Positions 35,206 through 48,050 of a stretch of 64,000 bases of DNA are shown one piece after another. Numbering within the stretch: the first letter of the stretch is position 1; the number at the start of each line of letters is the position of its first letter. Source of the DNA: Clostridium simiarum (GTDB lineage: Bacteria > Bacillota > Clostridia > Clostridiales > Clostridiaceae). The stretch covers positions 1,240,001-1,304,000 of the forward strand of contig NZ_JAHLQL010000001.1 of assembly GCF_018919175.1 (NCBI RefSeq). The letters are read 5' to 3'. Both the position numbers and the translations under genes were made by a program. The notes under the pieces were generated by a model. That model worked only from the letters and a program-made list of their open reading frames with translations. It had not been told where the DNA came from and ran no database searches.

Positions 35206-35979
35206 CTATCCTTTATTTACTTTCAATATTATATGATGAATTAATTTCCTAGGCAATAAATATGAAGAATAAACCAAAAATTTATTTTTAAATCCTGGTA
35301 TTATAACTTCCTTACCTTTGAGAAATCCTTTGTAGCCTTCTACAGCTACTTCTTTTGCATTCATCATAGATTTCTTTGCAATTTCAGCCTTTTTAACCTG
35401 AGCTAGGCTTTGAAAATTTGTATCTGTAGGTCCTGGGCATAATGTAACTACCTTTATGTTGTAAGGTTTAAGCTCTATCTTTAAAGCTCTAGACAAGGAT
35501 AAAACATAGGCCTTGGTAGCATAATAAACTGACATAAGAGGTCCTGATTGAAAGGCAGCTGTGGATGCCACATTCATAATACCTCCCCCTGAATTTTTAA
35601 TAAGCTCTGGTATAAATAATTTTAATATATGAGTTAGAGATCTTACATTTAAATCTATCATATTAAGATCCTTATGCTTATCCACTTCATGAAAGGTGCC
35701 AAAGCTTCCAAAACCTGCATTATTAACTATATTTTCTATAATTATATCTTCTTTCTTTATATTATCATAAAGTTCCTCTACACTCTTCTCTAAGGAAAGG
35801 TCTAAGGCACATATAGCTATTTTTACTTCATATTCTTTTTCAAAGGTAGTTTTTATATGTTGAAGTCTCTCTAAGCTCCTTGATACTAAATATAAATTAT
35901 GACCATTTTTAGCAAATACAGACGCTAGTTCATAACCTATACCATAAGTAGCCCCAGTTATAAGCGTGTATCTATCCAT
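35206..35979 (-). CDS. Short-chain dehydrogenase/reductase
   Basis: 257 residues with the classical SDR marks: TGATYGIGYELA (cofactor loop), NNAGFGSFG, Ser in MNVASTAAFQS, and YYATKAYV with the catalytic Tyr-x-x-x-Lys, then CPGPTDTNF. Arg in SRSLERL after strand 2 suggests NADP(H). The C-terminal basic/hydrophobic end (KFLVYSSYLLPRKLIHH) could touch membrane. The substrate is unknown. Its start overlaps the stop of a possible 58-residue ORF by eight bases. Confidence 0.92.
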   Translation of the reverse strand: MDRYTLITGATYGIGYELASVFAKNGHNLYLVSRSLERLQHIKTTFEKEYEVKIAICALDLSLEKSVEELYDNIKKEDIIIENIVNNAGFGSFGTFHEVDKHKDLNMIDLNVRSLTHILKLFIPELIKNSGGGIMNVASTAAFQSGPLMSVYYATKAYVLSLSRALKIELKPYNIKVVTLCPGPTDTNFQSLAQVKKAEIAKKSMMNAKEVAVEGYKGFLKGKEVIIPGFKNKFLVYSSYLLPRKLIHHIILKVNKG

Positions 35980-36148
35980 CTTTTTCCCCTAATATAGTTA
36001 TTTTATTTAAGAGTGAAGAGTTAGCAATTTGAGATAACTTAAAAGCCTTTAAAATCTTGTGATTACCTTTTAGTTTTTTTACTTCTTCTCTTTTCATTGA
36101 TTTTAATTTTCCAAAAGAAATGAAAGAAAAACCTTCTAACTTCTTCAT
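35972..36148 (-). CDS. Possible 58-residue basic protein upstream of the SDR gene
   Basis: ATG 36148 with AAAGG six bases upstream opens a frame reading MKKLEGFSFISFGKLKS, then KREEVKKLKGNHKILKAF and ending LGEKDG. It is strongly basic. Its stop overlaps the SDR start (ATGGATAG), and it supplies the SDR ribosome site, as in coupled genes. Most of it lies inside a short element with inverted-repeat ends (36007-36173), so it could be a chance frame within a repeat. Family not recognised. Confidence 0.35.
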   Translation of the reverse strand: MKKLEGFSFISFGKLKSMKREEVKKLKGNHKILKAFKLSQIANSSLLNKITILGEKDG

Positions 36149-36173
36149 GACTAACCTTTAACTTCACTCTTGA
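36007..36173. repeat. Short element with terminal inverted repeats (MITE-like)
   Basis: The left end TTAAGAGTGAAGAGTTA and the right end, which reads TCAAGAGTGAAGTTA on the other strand, are inverted copies with small differences. They bound about 167 bases between rnr and the SDR gene. Size and ends fit a miniature inverted-repeat element; target-site duplication is not clear by eye. Confidence 0.45.
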
Positions 36174-36180
36174 TTTTTAA

Positions 36181-38412
36181 TTATTCCCTAAAGTATTCCT
36201 TCTTAACATCCTCTACTAAACTACCTAAATCTTCATCTTCATCATCCATATAGTTTATATTTTTAGTTATATTAGATTCATCCTCTTCTTCTAAGTCTTC
36301 TTTTATAAGATCAAAATAAATATCGTGGTTTGCTAAGTCTACCCTTGATACTTTTATTTTTACAGAATCACCTAATCTGAATATATTCTTTGTCCTCTCG
36401 CCCATAAGGGTAAGATGTCTTTCATCATATACATAATAATCATCATCTAAGCTACTTATATGAATCAAGCCCTCTACCGTATTAGGAAGCTGTACGAAGA
36501 ATCCAAAAGTAGTAACTGAGGATATAATTCCTTCGAATTCTTCCCCAATTTTCTCACTCATATATTCAGCTTTTTTCATGTCGTCTACTTCTCTTTCAGC
36601 CTCTTCAGCTATTCTTTCCATTTCTGAGGATTGCTTTGCTGCATAGTCTACTATGCCTGTAAGCTTTGAAGCTCTTTCTGAATCCAGATTTCCATTAATG
36701 TATTCTTTAATTATTCTATGTATCATAAGATCTGGATATCTTCTTATTGGAGATGTAAAGTGGCAGTAGTATCTAGCGGCAAGACCAAAGTGCCCTACGC
36801 AATCTGGAGCATATTTAGCTTGCATCATGGATCGTAGTAATAATGTACTTACTACAGTTTCTTCTTTCTTTCCTTTTACTTTTTCTAATATTTCCTGTAA
36901 CATCCTTGGATGCACATCATTATTAAACTTTAAAAAGTATCCTAAGTTATATACAAATTCACTAAATTTTTGTAATTTTTCCTCATCTGGATTTTCGTGA
37001 ATTCTATATACAAAAGGAATATTAGCCCAATACATATGCTCTGCAATGGTCTCATTACATACTAGCATGAATTCTTCTATTATTCTATTAGCTATTTCTC
37101 TATCATAAGGCTTTATATCCACAGGTTTACCCATTTTATCTAATATTATCTTAGATTCATCAAAGTCAAAATCGATAGCCCCTCTACCTAACCTCTTTTT
37201 ATTTAATATATTACAAAGCTCTTCCATAGCCTTAAAGTCATCATAAAGATAATCATATTTTTCTATTAGCTCTTTATCATTATCCTTTAGTATCTTAGTT
37301 ACATCTGTATAAGTCATTCTTTCACTGGTTTTTATTACACTTTCCATTATATCATGTTCAAGAACTTTACCAGTTCTATCTATTACCATAAAGCAACTTA
37401 AAGCAAGCCTATCTACCTTAGGATTTAATGAACAAATACCATTAGAAAGCTTTTTAGGTAGCATAGGTATAACTCTATCTATTAAATAAACTGAAGTTGC
37501 CCTATTTAAAGCCTCCTTATCTAAAGGATTTTTTTCTCTAACATAGTGAGATACATCCGCTATATGTACTCCCAGCTCAAAGTTTCCATCCTCTAGCCTT
37601 TCTATGGATACAGCATCATCTAGATCCTTTGCATCTTCTCCATCTATGGTTACCATTCTAACAGATCTTAAGTCTTTCCTTCTAGCATATTCGCTACTAG
37701 GTATATCTTCTTCTATTGCTGCTGCAAATCTTTCTACCTTCTCTGGAAATTCCTCTGGTAATCCATGTTTTTTAATTATAGTTAATATATCAAGGCCCTT
37801 ATCACCTTTTTTACCTAATACTTCTACAACTACTCCTTCAGGGTTTCTTCTTTGTCCTGGCCATTCTGTAATTTCAACTATTACCACATCATCGTCTTTA
37901 GCTCCATTTTTATCGGTTTTAGATATAAATACATCATAATGTATTCTTTTATCTTCTGGCACAACAAATCCAAAGTTTTTGCTATTTTCGTAAACACCAA
38001 TAATAGTCTTATTTACTCTTTCTGTAATTCTTATTATTTCTCCTTCTCTTTTTCTTCCACCAAAATCTTCTCTTATTATTTTTGCTACTACTTTATCTCC
38101 ATGCATAGCACCATTCATAAAAGAACTAGGAATAAATACATCCTTTACTCCCTCTTCATCTGGTATAACAAACCCAAATCCCTTTTGATGGGCTTGGAGT
38201 TTTCCTGAAACTAATCCCATCTTTTCAGTTAGCCCAAACTTATCTGCATTAGTTCTTACTATTAGACCTTCTTTTTCCATAATCTTTATCATCTTTTTAA
38301 AGTCTTTATATTCACCTTTGTTTATATCAAAAACCGCAGCTAAATCATGAACATCCATAGGTTTATATGCTTTTTCTCTCATGAAACTAATTATAGTTTC
38401 TTTAATATTCAT
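36181..38412 (-). CDS. rnr: Ribonuclease R
   Basis: 743 residues. An N-terminal winged helix (about 1-60), two cold-shock domains (about 65-215), the RNB catalytic domain (about 245-570; TIDGEDAKDLDDAVS with the catalytic Asp cluster, HFTSPIRRYPDLMIHR) and an S1 domain (about 620-705; GEEFEGIISSVTTFGFFVQL), ending in an acidic tail. A 3'-5' exoribonuclease that degrades structured RNA, including the defective messages released by trans-translation. It fits its neighbours smpB and ssrA and the upstream secG-eno order common in Firmicutes. Start ATG 38412 after AAGGAGTGA. Confidence 0.97.
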   Translation of the reverse strand: MNIKETIISFMREKAYKPMDVHDLAAVFDINKGEYKDFKKMIKIMEKEGLIVRTNADKFGLTEKMGLVSGKLQAHQKGFGFVIPDEEGVKDVFIPSSFMNGAMHGDKVVAKIIREDFGGRKREGEIIRITERVNKTIIGVYENSKNFGFVVPEDKRIHYDVFISKTDKNGAKDDDVVIVEITEWPGQRRNPEGVVVEVLGKKGDKGLDILTIIKKHGLPEEFPEKVERFAAAIEEDIPSSEYARRKDLRSVRMVTIDGEDAKDLDDAVSIERLEDGNFELGVHIADVSHYVREKNPLDKEALNRATSVYLIDRVIPMLPKKLSNGICSLNPKVDRLALSCFMVIDRTGKVLEHDIMESVIKTSERMTYTDVTKILKDNDKELIEKYDYLYDDFKAMEELCNILNKKRLGRGAIDFDFDESKIILDKMGKPVDIKPYDREIANRIIEEFMLVCNETIAEHMYWANIPFVYRIHENPDEEKLQKFSEFVYNLGYFLKFNNDVHPRMLQEILEKVKGKKEETVVSTLLLRSMMQAKYAPDCVGHFGLAARYYCHFTSPIRRYPDLMIHRIIKEYINGNLDSERASKLTGIVDYAAKQSSEMERIAEEAEREVDDMKKAEYMSEKIGEEFEGIISSVTTFGFFVQLPNTVEGLIHISSLDDDYYVYDERHLTLMGERTKNIFRLGDSVKIKVSRVDLANHDIYFDLIKEDLEEEDESNITKNINYMDDEDEDLGSLVEDVKKEYFRE

Positions 38413-38714
38413 CCAATCACTCCTTATAAAAATTTATATAAACTAATACCCTATTAGAATTATATAAAACTATATTTTATTATATTTTTGCCATAATTAA
38501 TAATATTAATGCTAAAATCCTTGAAATAATGATTACAGCTCATATTACTATTAATTTTAATCTCTAAAATCCTAAATTTTCTTCCCTGAACGTAAATAAT
38601 ATTATACTTTATTATATCATAAAATGGTAATTAATAATTTTTCTCTTATATTTTTATTAAGTGGAATCTTATTGATTTTTCCTCTTAAATATACTTTTCT
38701 TAAAAAAAAGTAAA
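38413..38714. other. Spacer between hppA and rnr
   Basis: About 300 bases, AT-rich, expected to carry the rnr promoter on the minus strand. No frame or structured RNA was recognised. Confidence 0.45.
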
Positions 38715-38746
38715 AATAGACTACTATAACAAAATAGTAGTCTATT
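38715..38746 (-). terminator. Terminator of hppA
   Basis: AATAGACTACTAT pairs over 13 bases with ATAGTAGTCTATT around a six-base loop. On the minus strand it is followed by TTTTTAC, 12 bases after the hppA stop. Confidence 0.92.
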
Positions 38747-38757
38747 GAATCTTCTAT

Positions 38758-40782
38758 TTATTTAAATAAATTTAATAATACTCCGCCGTATTTTAATATA
38801 ACTGGAGCGAAAACTAATGAAACTATAGTCATAAGTTTTATTAATATATTCATTGATGGTCCAGAAGTGTCTTTAAATGGGTCACCTACTGTATCTCCAA
38901 CTACAGCAGCCTTATGAGCATAACTTCCTTTACCGCCATGTACTCCACTTTCTATATACTTTTTAGCATTATCCCAAGCCCCACCTGCATTTGCCATAAG
39001 TATAGCTACTAGAACTCCTGTAACTACAGAACCACCTATTAGTCCTCCTAAGGCTTCTGCACCTAATAGTATTCCTACTGCTATTGGAATAGCTATAGCA
39101 AGTATTCCTGGAAGGATCATCTCTTTTAATGCTGCTGCAGTTGATATCTCAACGCATCTTGCATAATCCGGTTTAGTTTCTTCTTCCATGATTCCTGGTA
39201 TTTCTTTAAATTGTCTTCTTACCTCTTCTACCATTTCATTTGCAGCCTTACCAACAGACTCCATAGTAAGGGCACCAAATAAGAATGGTAACATTCCGCC
39301 TATTAGTATTCCTGCTAATGTTGCAGGGTTTAATAAATCTATGGTACTAAGATTTACTGCTTGAGCATAGGATGCAAATAAAGCTAAAGCTGTTAACGCT
39401 GCTGATCCTATAGCAAATCCTTTTCCTATAGCTGCAGTAGTATTTCCAACAGAATCTAGTTTATCTGTTATTTCTCTAACTGAAGCTGGTAAATGTGCCA
39501 TTTCAGCTATACCACCAGCATTGTCCGCTATTGGTCCATAAGCATCTACTGCTACAGTTAAACCTGTTATAGATAACATACCTACAGCAGATAATGCTAT
39601 ACCATAAAGACCCATAGTAGCATTTGAAGCTCCACCCATAACAAAATAAGATACCAATATTCCTATTACTATAAGTATTATTGGCCACATAGTAGATTTC
39701 ATACCTACAGCCAATCCTGAAATTATAGTAGTAGCTGGTCCTGTTTGAGACTGATCACTTATTACTTTAACGGATTTGTAATCTGAAGATGTATAAACTT
39801 CAGTAATCTTACCAATAAGCATACCTACTACTAATCCTGCTGCCACTGCAAAGAAAGCCTTAAAGTTTCCAAATACTGATTTACTTAATACAGCAGAGCA
39901 TATAATAACTAAAATTCCACCTATATAAGTTCCTGTATTTAAAGCTTTTTGAGGGTTAGAATTTTTACTATTTCTAGCTATACCAGCTCCTATTATGGAA
40001 GCAACTATACCAATTGATACCAATATTATAGGATATAAAACTCCTTGACCCTTTGGGAACAAGGCAGCTCCTAAAGTTATTGCAGATATTATAGAACCTA
40101 CATAAGACTCAAATAAGTCTGCTCCCATACCAGCTACGTCTCCAACATTATCACCCACATTATCAGCTATAACTGCTGGATTTCTTGGATCATCTTCTGG
40201 TATTCCAGCTTCAACTTTTCCTACTAAATCTGCTCCAACGTCTGCAGCCTTTGTATATATACCTCCACCAACACGAGCAAATAAAGCTATAGAACTGGCC
40301 CCAAGGCCAAATCCTGTAAGGTAAGTTGGATTTCCATCAAAAATTAAAAATAAAATACTAAGTCCTAATATTCCAAGACCAACTACGCTCATTCCCATTA
40401 CTGCTCCACCTGAGAAAGCGATTTTTAAAGCTTGACTCTGACCATGTCTTGCAGCTTCTGCTGTTCTAACATTTGCTTTGGTTGCAACTATCATTCCAAA
40501 ATAACCTGCTAATATAGAAAAAATAGCTCCAACAACAAAACATATTGCCGTTTCCCAGCCTATAAATGCTGCTATAATTACTCCAACAATGACTACAAAT
40601 ACAGCAAGATATCTATATTCTCTATTCAAAAAAGCCATAGCCCCTTCGTGTATATAGCCAGAAATTTCTTTCATTCTATCGTTTCCGGCACTTTGTTTAG
40701 ATATCCCGCTGGCTAGTATAAAAGCAAAAATAAGTGCTAAAATTCCGCTGGCGGCCGCCAAATAAATGTAAATAGAGTTCAT
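38758..40782 (-). CDS. hppA: Membrane-bound ion-translocating pyrophosphatase
   Basis: 674 residues with about sixteen membrane helices. It hydrolyses pyrophosphate and pumps H+ or Na+ out. Substrate-binding blocks are present: [20 protein letters not shown] (the DxxxDxVGKxEAG signature), DNVGDNVGD, and the late [29 protein letters not shown] has Ala where K+-independent enzymes usually have Lys, pointing to the K+-dependent class, which contains both Na+ and H+ pumps. It starts at ATG 40782 after TTAGGAGGT and has a long structured leader. Confidence 0.96.
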   Translation of the reverse strand: MNSIYIYLAAASGILALIFAFILASGISKQSAGNDRMKEISGYIHEGAMAFLNREYRYLAVFVVIVGVIIAAFIGWETAICFVVGAIFSILAGYFGMIVATKANVRTAEAARHGQSQALKIAFSGGAVMGMSVVGLGILGLSILFLIFDGNPTYLTGFGLGASSIALFARVGGGIYTKAADVGADLVGKVEAGIPEDDPRNPAVIADNVGDNVGDVAGMGADLFESYVGSIISAITLGAALFPKGQGVLYPIILVSIGIVASIIGAGIARNSKNSNPQKALNTGTYIGGILVIICSAVLSKSVFGNFKAFFAVAAGLVVGMLIGKITEVYTSSDYKSVKVISDQSQTGPATTIISGLAVGMKSTMWPIILIVIGILVSYFVMGGASNATMGLYGIALSAVGMLSITGLTVAVDAYGPIADNAGGIAEMAHLPASVREITDKLDSVGNTTAAIGKGFAIGSAALTALALFASYAQAVNLSTIDLLNPATLAGILIGGMLPFLFGALTMESVGKAANEMVEEVRRQFKEIPGIMEEETKPDYARCVEISTAAALKEMILPGILAIAIPIAVGILLGAEALGGLIGGSVVTGVLVAILMANAGGAWDNAKKYIESGVHGGKGSYAHKAAVVGDTVGDPFKDTSGPSMNILIKLMTIVSLVFAPVILKYGGVLLNLFK

Positions 40783-40980
40783 AGAAAAACCTCCTAAAAT
40801 AAATTAATTTTATATTTGTTAATTATCCCCATTCTAAAAGCCAATTATTCCCCCTACCTTTAAAATAGAAATAAAAATAACCCCCTTCGGAAAATATGTA
40901 ATTCCTCTCCTGCTACTTAAGTAATGTCCCCCTTATAAAAGAAGGATAACACTGTAGCTCGCCCATAGAAAATCCACCTA

Positions 40981-41016
40981 AAATTCAATTGGAGTAAGCA
41001 GTACTCCCTTTGAAAT
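40981..41016 (-). other. Leader hairpin upstream of hppA
   Basis: GGAGTA/TACTCC with outer TTCAA/TTGAA pairing across a 2x2 internal loop, about 200 bases before the hppA start. With the 41053-41123 hairpin it marks the 450-base region between secG and hppA as structured. Confidence 0.4.
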
Positions 41017-41044
41017 TAAGATTAATTTATAAATATAACATCAA

Positions 41045-41123
41045 TAAAAAAAGCTGCATACATCATAACCGGCATTGATTAAAGGCATACTATCCCCTTA
41101 AAGTCCATAGCATGATAAGCAGC
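41045..41123 (-). terminator. Branched hairpin with U-run between secG and hppA
   Basis: On the minus strand GCTGC...ATCAT pairs with ATGAT...GCAGC at the ends. An inner CTAT/ATAG hairpin has a GGACUUUAAGGGG loop, and the structure is followed directly by TTTTTTATTG. It is either an elaborate terminator for the secG end of the glycolytic transcript or the aptamer and terminator of a leader controlling hppA. No known riboswitch class was recognised. Confidence 0.5.
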
Positions 41124-41234
41124 AAATAATGCTATAAACAAAGTGTATATATTTTACTATAAATACAAAATTTATAACATTATTTAGTTATATAATTTAA
41201 AGATTTTCTTTATACTAAATTCTAGCTATGATAA

Positions 41235-41465
41235 TTACTTAACTATATTTAATGCCAATATGTTTAAGGCAAGTAATATAGCCGTTATAACAGTAAGTCT
41301 TGATAGTACCGCTTCTTTTGTTCTAGATTTATTTTTACTAAAAAATGTTTCCGATCCTCCAGTTATAAATCCTTTTAATCCATCAGCTTTACTAGGTTGC
41401 ATTAAAACCACTACCATGAGTCCTAATGCTAATATAAATTCTAAAACTACTAAAAAATTTCGCAT
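41235..41465 (-). CDS. secG: Preprotein translocase subunit SecG
   Basis: 76 residues with two membrane helices (about 3-22 and 52-74) and the SecG loop VVVLMQPSKADGLKGFITGGSETFF between them. Part of SecYEG, aiding protein export. The start is ATG 41465 nine bases after GGGAGG; the in-frame TTG 18 bases earlier sits in that site. It follows eno, a usual Firmicutes arrangement. Confidence 0.95.
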   Translation of the reverse strand: MRNFLVVLEFILALGLMVVVLMQPSKADGLKGFITGGSETFFSKNKSRTKEAVLSRLTVITAILLALNILALNIVK

Positions 41466-41604
41466 TATACCAGTACCTCCCAAAATATATTACCTTTATA
41501 TGCAATATACATAAAAACATTCTAGCATATTATAATTCACTTTACAACTTTTTTAAAGATTAAGAAACAAAAAAATCCATATATTATTTATAAAAACTTA
41601 AAAT

Positions 41605-41633
41605 AAAACTACTCCTTTTACAGGAGTAGTTTT
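41605..41633 (-). terminator. Terminator of the glycolytic operon after eno
   Basis: AAAACTACTCC and GGAGTAGTTTT form an 11-bp stem around TTTTACA, followed by TATTTT on the minus strand, about 40 bases past the eno stop. Confidence 0.9.
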
Positions 41634-41671
41634 AATAAATGAATATAATCTAATGAAAACTTTCCTTTAAA

Positions 41672-42985
<1,314 letters not shown>

Positions 42986-43083
42986 TCATTATCTTATAAA
43001 TGTTTTTCATTTATATTATTGCTTTAAGTATAGTATATAATACTCAGAGATTATATTACCATAAATATAGCAAAATTGGCTAA

Positions 43084-44613
43084 TTATTTAATTAAAGATA
43101 CTCCTGTCATTTCTATTGGAGCTTTAAGTCCCATAACCTCTAACATAGTTGGTGCTATATCAGATAATCTTCCTTCTTCCTTTAATGCTGTAGCATTATT
43201 TGCTACATATAGGAAAGGAACCTTGTTAGAAGTATGAGCTGTCATAGGCTTACCAGTGGAGTAATCTATCATCTGCTCTGAATTTCCATGGTCTGCTGTT
43301 ATAAACACTGCCCCATCTTTTTCTAATATCTTATCTACTATTTTTCCTAAACATTCATCTATAACTTCAATAGCTTTTTTAGCGGCTTCAAATACCCCAG
43401 TATGGCCAACCATATCTGGATTTGCGAAGTTTAATATTACCATATCATATTGATCTGAGTCTAACCTTTCTATTAACTTTTCAGTTACTTCATAGGCACT
43501 CATCTCAGGTTTTAAATCATAAGTAGCCACCTTAGGTGATGCTACTAAAACCCTATCTTCGCCTTCATTTGGAGCTTCCACTCCCCCATTAAAGAAGAAA
43601 GTAACGTGAGCATATTTTTCTGTTTCAGCTATTCTTAGTTGCTTTTTGCCCATACTGCTTACATATTCTCCAATAGTATTAGTATAGGATTCTGGTTTGT
43701 AAGCTACTTCTACTCCTTCAAGGGTTTTATCGTATTGAGTCATAGTTATATAATTTAAGTTTAAAGCTTCCCTTTTGAAGCCTTGGAACTCTTTATCATT
43801 TATTGCTCTAGTTATTTCTCTTGCTCTATCTGGTCTAAAGTTAAAGAATATTACTGAGTCATTATTACTTATTTTTCCTAATGCTTTACCATCTTCTTCT
43901 ATAACACAAGGTACTACGAATTCATCTGTTTTATTATCGTTATAAGATCTTTGCATACATTCTACTCCTGAAGTAGCTCTTTCACCTTCTCCAAGTACCA
44001 TAGCATTGTATGCTAGTTGAACTCTTTCCCATCTATTATCTCTATCCATAGCATAGTATCTTCCACTTACTGTAGCTAGTCTACCTACACCTATTTCACT
44101 CATATATTTTTCAATGTCAGCTACAAAATCAATTCCTGATGAAGGTGGAACATCTCTACCATCGGTAAAAGCATGAACATATACTTTGTTTAATCCTTTG
44201 TCCTTAGCCATCTTAATTAAAGCTTTAAGATGATCTATATGGGAGTGTACTCCACCATTAGATAGTAATCCCAAAAGGTGCAATGCACTATTATTTTCTT
44301 TAGCTTTATCCATAGCAAGGTTTAAAGCTTCGTTTTTAAAGAAGTTTCCTTCTTCTATTTCTTTTGTTATTCTGGTAAGTTCTTGATATATTATTCTACC
44401 AGCACCGATATTTAAGTGACCAACCTCTGAATTTCCCATTTGTCCTGCTGGTAATCCAACATCAAGTCCACTAGCATATAAATTAGTGTGCGGATAGTTA
44501 CTCCAAGCTCTATCAAAATTTGGTTTATTTGCTGCTAATACAGCATTACCTTCCACTTTATCACTTAAACCAAAGCCATCTAATATCATTAACATTACAG
44601 GTTTTTTAGCCAT
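43084..44613 (-). CDS. gpmI: 2,3-bisphosphoglycerate-independent phosphoglycerate mutase
   Basis: About 509 residues; an Mn-dependent alkaline-phosphatase-fold enzyme interconverting 3- and 2-phosphoglycerate. MLMILDGFG with the first metal Asp, MGNSEVGHLNIGAGR with the phosphorylated Ser (near 61), HAFTDGRDVPP, NFANPDMVGHTG and FITADHGNSEQM are all in place. The start is ATG 44613 (MAKKPVML) behind GGAGGAATATATT; the in-frame TTG 15 bases earlier overlaps that site. Fourth structural gene of the operon. Confidence 0.97.
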   Translation of the reverse strand: MAKKPVMLMILDGFGLSDKVEGNAVLAANKPNFDRAWSNYPHTNLYASGLDVGLPAGQMGNSEVGHLNIGAGRIIYQELTRITKEIEEGNFFKNEALNLAMDKAKENNSALHLLGLLSNGGVHSHIDHLKALIKMAKDKGLNKVYVHAFTDGRDVPPSSGIDFVADIEKYMSEIGVGRLATVSGRYYAMDRDNRWERVQLAYNAMVLGEGERATSGVECMQRSYNDNKTDEFVVPCVIEEDGKALGKISNNDSVIFFNFRPDRAREITRAINDKEFQGFKREALNLNYITMTQYDKTLEGVEVAYKPESYTNTIGEYVSSMGKKQLRIAETEKYAHVTFFFNGGVEAPNEGEDRVLVASPKVATYDLKPEMSAYEVTEKLIERLDSDQYDMVILNFANPDMVGHTGVFEAAKKAIEVIDECLGKIVDKILEKDGAVFITADHGNSEQMIDYSTGKPMTAHTSNKVPFLYVANNATALKEEGRLSDIAPTMLEVMGLKAPIEMTGVSLIK

Positions 44614-44806
44614 AATATATTCCTCCAAAAATATGTTTATTCTCTTCCTAATTTTAAAATAAAAAAGAGTTAATTAATAATCATTATCTATTAATTATTA
44701 TACTATTTATGTACACCTAAGACAATAGCCTATAAAATTTTATACAATTAATTATATCCTACAGTCTTAGGAATAGAGTTATATGTGACCCACTAAAAGG
44801 AATATA

Positions 44807-45553
44807 TTAATAGTTAACTATACCTGCAAAATCTGATGCAACTAAGCTAGCTCCACCTACTAAAGCTCCATCTATATCAGATTTTTCCATTTGCTCTTTT
44901 ATGGTAGATGGTTTAACAGAACCACCATACTGAATTCTAACCTTGTCTGATACTTCTTTTCCGTACAAACCTTCTACAACGGATCTTATTGCAGCTATAG
45001 TTTCATTTGCTTGATCTGCTGTAGCAGTTTTTCCTGTGCCTATAGCCCAAATTGGCTCATAAGCTATTACTATTTTCTCCACTTGCTCTTTTGTGAGTCC
45101 CATAAGATCAAGCTTAATTTGTGCACCAATGATTTCATTAGTTATGTTGGCTTCTCTTTCTCCTAAGGATTCTCCAACGCATAGTATTGGAATTAAGTTA
45201 TGAGCAAATGCAGCTTTTAACTTTTTATTTACAGTTTCATCTGTTTCATTGAAGTATTGTCTTCTTTCGCTATGTCCTATAACAACATAGTCTACTCCCA
45301 TAGCTTCTAACATACCTGGAGCAACCTCTCCTGTGAAAGCTCCCTTTTCTTCAAAGTGCATGTTTTGAGCTCCAACCTTTATATTAGTTCCTTTAGCCGC
45401 TTTAAGTACAGCATCTAATGATATAAAAGGTACACAAACCACTACGTCACAACTAGCATCTTTAACTAAAGGTTTTAATTCTTCTATAGTTTTTACCGCT
45501 TCATCTACTGTATAATGCATCTTCCAGTTTCCAGCTATAATCGGCTTTCTCAC
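44807..45553 (-). CDS. tpiA: Triosephosphate isomerase
   Basis: 248 residues. [13 protein letters not shown] (Asn/Lys active site), GHSERRQYF (catalytic His), [24 protein letters not shown] (catalytic Glu and loop 6) and QYGGSVKPS are all present. Start at GTG 45553 behind AAGAGGTG, which gives the family-typical length; a further GTG nine bases upstream lies in the ribosome site. A roughly 190-base spacer to gpmI contains a CCTAAGAC/GTCTTAGG pairing that may be a processing site. Confidence 0.97.
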   Translation of the reverse strand: MRKPIIAGNWKMHYTVDEAVKTIEELKPLVKDASCDVVVCVPFISLDAVLKAAKGTNIKVGAQNMHFEEKGAFTGEVAPGMLEAMGVDYVVIGHSERRQYFNETDETVNKKLKAAFAHNLIPILCVGESLGEREANITNEIIGAQIKLDLMGLTKEQVEKIVIAYEPIWAIGTGKTATADQANETIAAIRSVVEGLYGKEVSDKVRIQYGGSVKPSTIKEQMEKSDIDGALVGGASLVASDFAGIVNY

Positions 45554-45606
45554 TAAAAACACCTCTTTCTTTCCCCTAATTTTTTAAAATAGTTTGTAAT
45601 TTTTCA

Positions 45607-46800
45607 CTATTTATCGTTTAAAGCAACTATTCCTGGTAATTCTTTTCCTTCTAAGAACTCTAGGGAGGCTCCTCCACCTGTAGATATATGAGTCATCTTA
45701 TCTCCATAGCCTAATATATTAACCGCAGCTGCAGAGTCTCCTCCACCAATTATAGTAGTAGCATTTGCCTCTGACATTGCCTTTGCCACTGCTAATGTTC
45801 CCTTTGCAAAGTTTTCAAACTCAAAAACTCCCATTGGTCCATTCCAAATTACAGTTTTTGCTCCTTTAACTTCATCTGAGAATAATTTAGCGGTTTTAGG
45901 TCCTATATCTAGTCCCATATAATCTTTAGCTATGTTCTGATCTTCTGTAACTACAGGTGTTGCCTCTGCTGCAAATCTATCTGCCATTACAAAATCTAAA
46001 GGAAGTAGTAGTTTAACTCCTTTAGTCTTAGCTTTTTCTATCATTTCTTTTGCATAATCTACTTTATCTGCTTCAAGTAGTGAAGTTCCTATTTCATATC
46101 CTTGAGATTTTAGGAAAGTATATGCCATTCCTCCACCTATTATTAAAGTATCTACTTTTTCTAATAGATTGTTTATAACATTTATCTTATCAGAAACCTT
46201 AGCTCCTCCAAGTATTGCTACAAATGGTCTTTCTGGATTTTCTACAGCATTTCCTAAGAATTTTAATTCTTTTTGAATTAAGTATCCACACACTGCTGTG
46301 TCAATGAATTTAGTAACTCCCACTGTAGAGCAGTGAGCCCTATGAGCAGTTCCAAAAGCATCATTTACATATACATCTGCAAGAGATGCTAAATCCTTTG
46401 AAAAACTATCTTCGTTTTTGCCTTCCTCAGGTCTAAATCTTGTATTTTCAAGAAGAACTACATCTCCTTCTTTCATTTCAGATACAGCCCTTTTAGCATT
46501 TTCTCCTACAACTTCATCATCTGCAGCAAATATTACTTCCTTCTGAAGCATTTCACCTAATCTCTTTGCTACTGGTGCTAAAGTTTTTGATGGATCTGGT
46601 CCTTTAGCTTTTCCAAGGTGGGAACAAAGTATAACCTTAGCCCCATTTTCCATTAAATATTTAATTGTAGGCATAGCTCCTACTAATCTATTTTCATCTG
46701 TTATAACTCCATCTTGAAGTGGCACGTTGAAGTCGCATCTTACTAAAACTCTTTTACCTTTTACCTCTATATCTTCTATAGTTTTTTTATTAAATTGCAT
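45607..46800 (-). CDS. pgk: Phosphoglycerate kinase
   Basis: 397 residues, normal length. [16 protein letters not shown] is the N-terminal signature. [10 protein letters not shown] and [10 protein letters not shown] bind phosphoglycerate, [12 protein letters not shown] follows the hinge, and [16 protein letters not shown] with GGGDSAAAV binds ATP. The start is ATG 46800 six bases after AGAGGTG; the in-frame GTG nine bases earlier is within that site. The gap-pgk spacer holds a GTCTGGT/ACCAGAC hairpin that could tune the ratio of the two products. Confidence 0.98.
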   Translation of the reverse strand: MQFNKKTIEDIEVKGKRVLVRCDFNVPLQDGVITDENRLVGAMPTIKYLMENGAKVILCSHLGKAKGPDPSKTLAPVAKRLGEMLQKEVIFAADDEVVGENAKRAVSEMKEGDVVLLENTRFRPEEGKNEDSFSKDLASLADVYVNDAFGTAHRAHCSTVGVTKFIDTAVCGYLIQKELKFLGNAVENPERPFVAILGGAKVSDKINVINNLLEKVDTLIIGGGMAYTFLKSQGYEIGTSLLEADKVDYAKEMIEKAKTKGVKLLLPLDFVMADRFAAEATPVVTEDQNIAKDYMGLDIGPKTAKLFSDEVKGAKTVIWNGPMGVFEFENFAKGTLAVAKAMSEANATTIIGGGDSAAAVNILGYGDKMTHISTGGGASLEFLEGKELPGIVALNDK

Positions 46801-46939
46801 AGCCTTCACCTCTTTTTACAATTATAGATTTTACTATCTGCTTAAAAGAGTCTGGTCTTATAGCTTAATTAACTACAAAACCAGACCTTTATTAAGCCTA
46901 TTAAAGCTATTATTTTTTATTTACATATGAAACTTAAAA

Positions 46940-47950
<1,011 letters not shown>

Positions 47951-48050
47951 TTAAAATCTCCTCCTAATTTTTACTTTAATTAGTTTATTATAAATATTTA
48001 TATACCCAAGTTAAAATCCTTTGGACCTATTAAAAAGTATACAAATAGTT

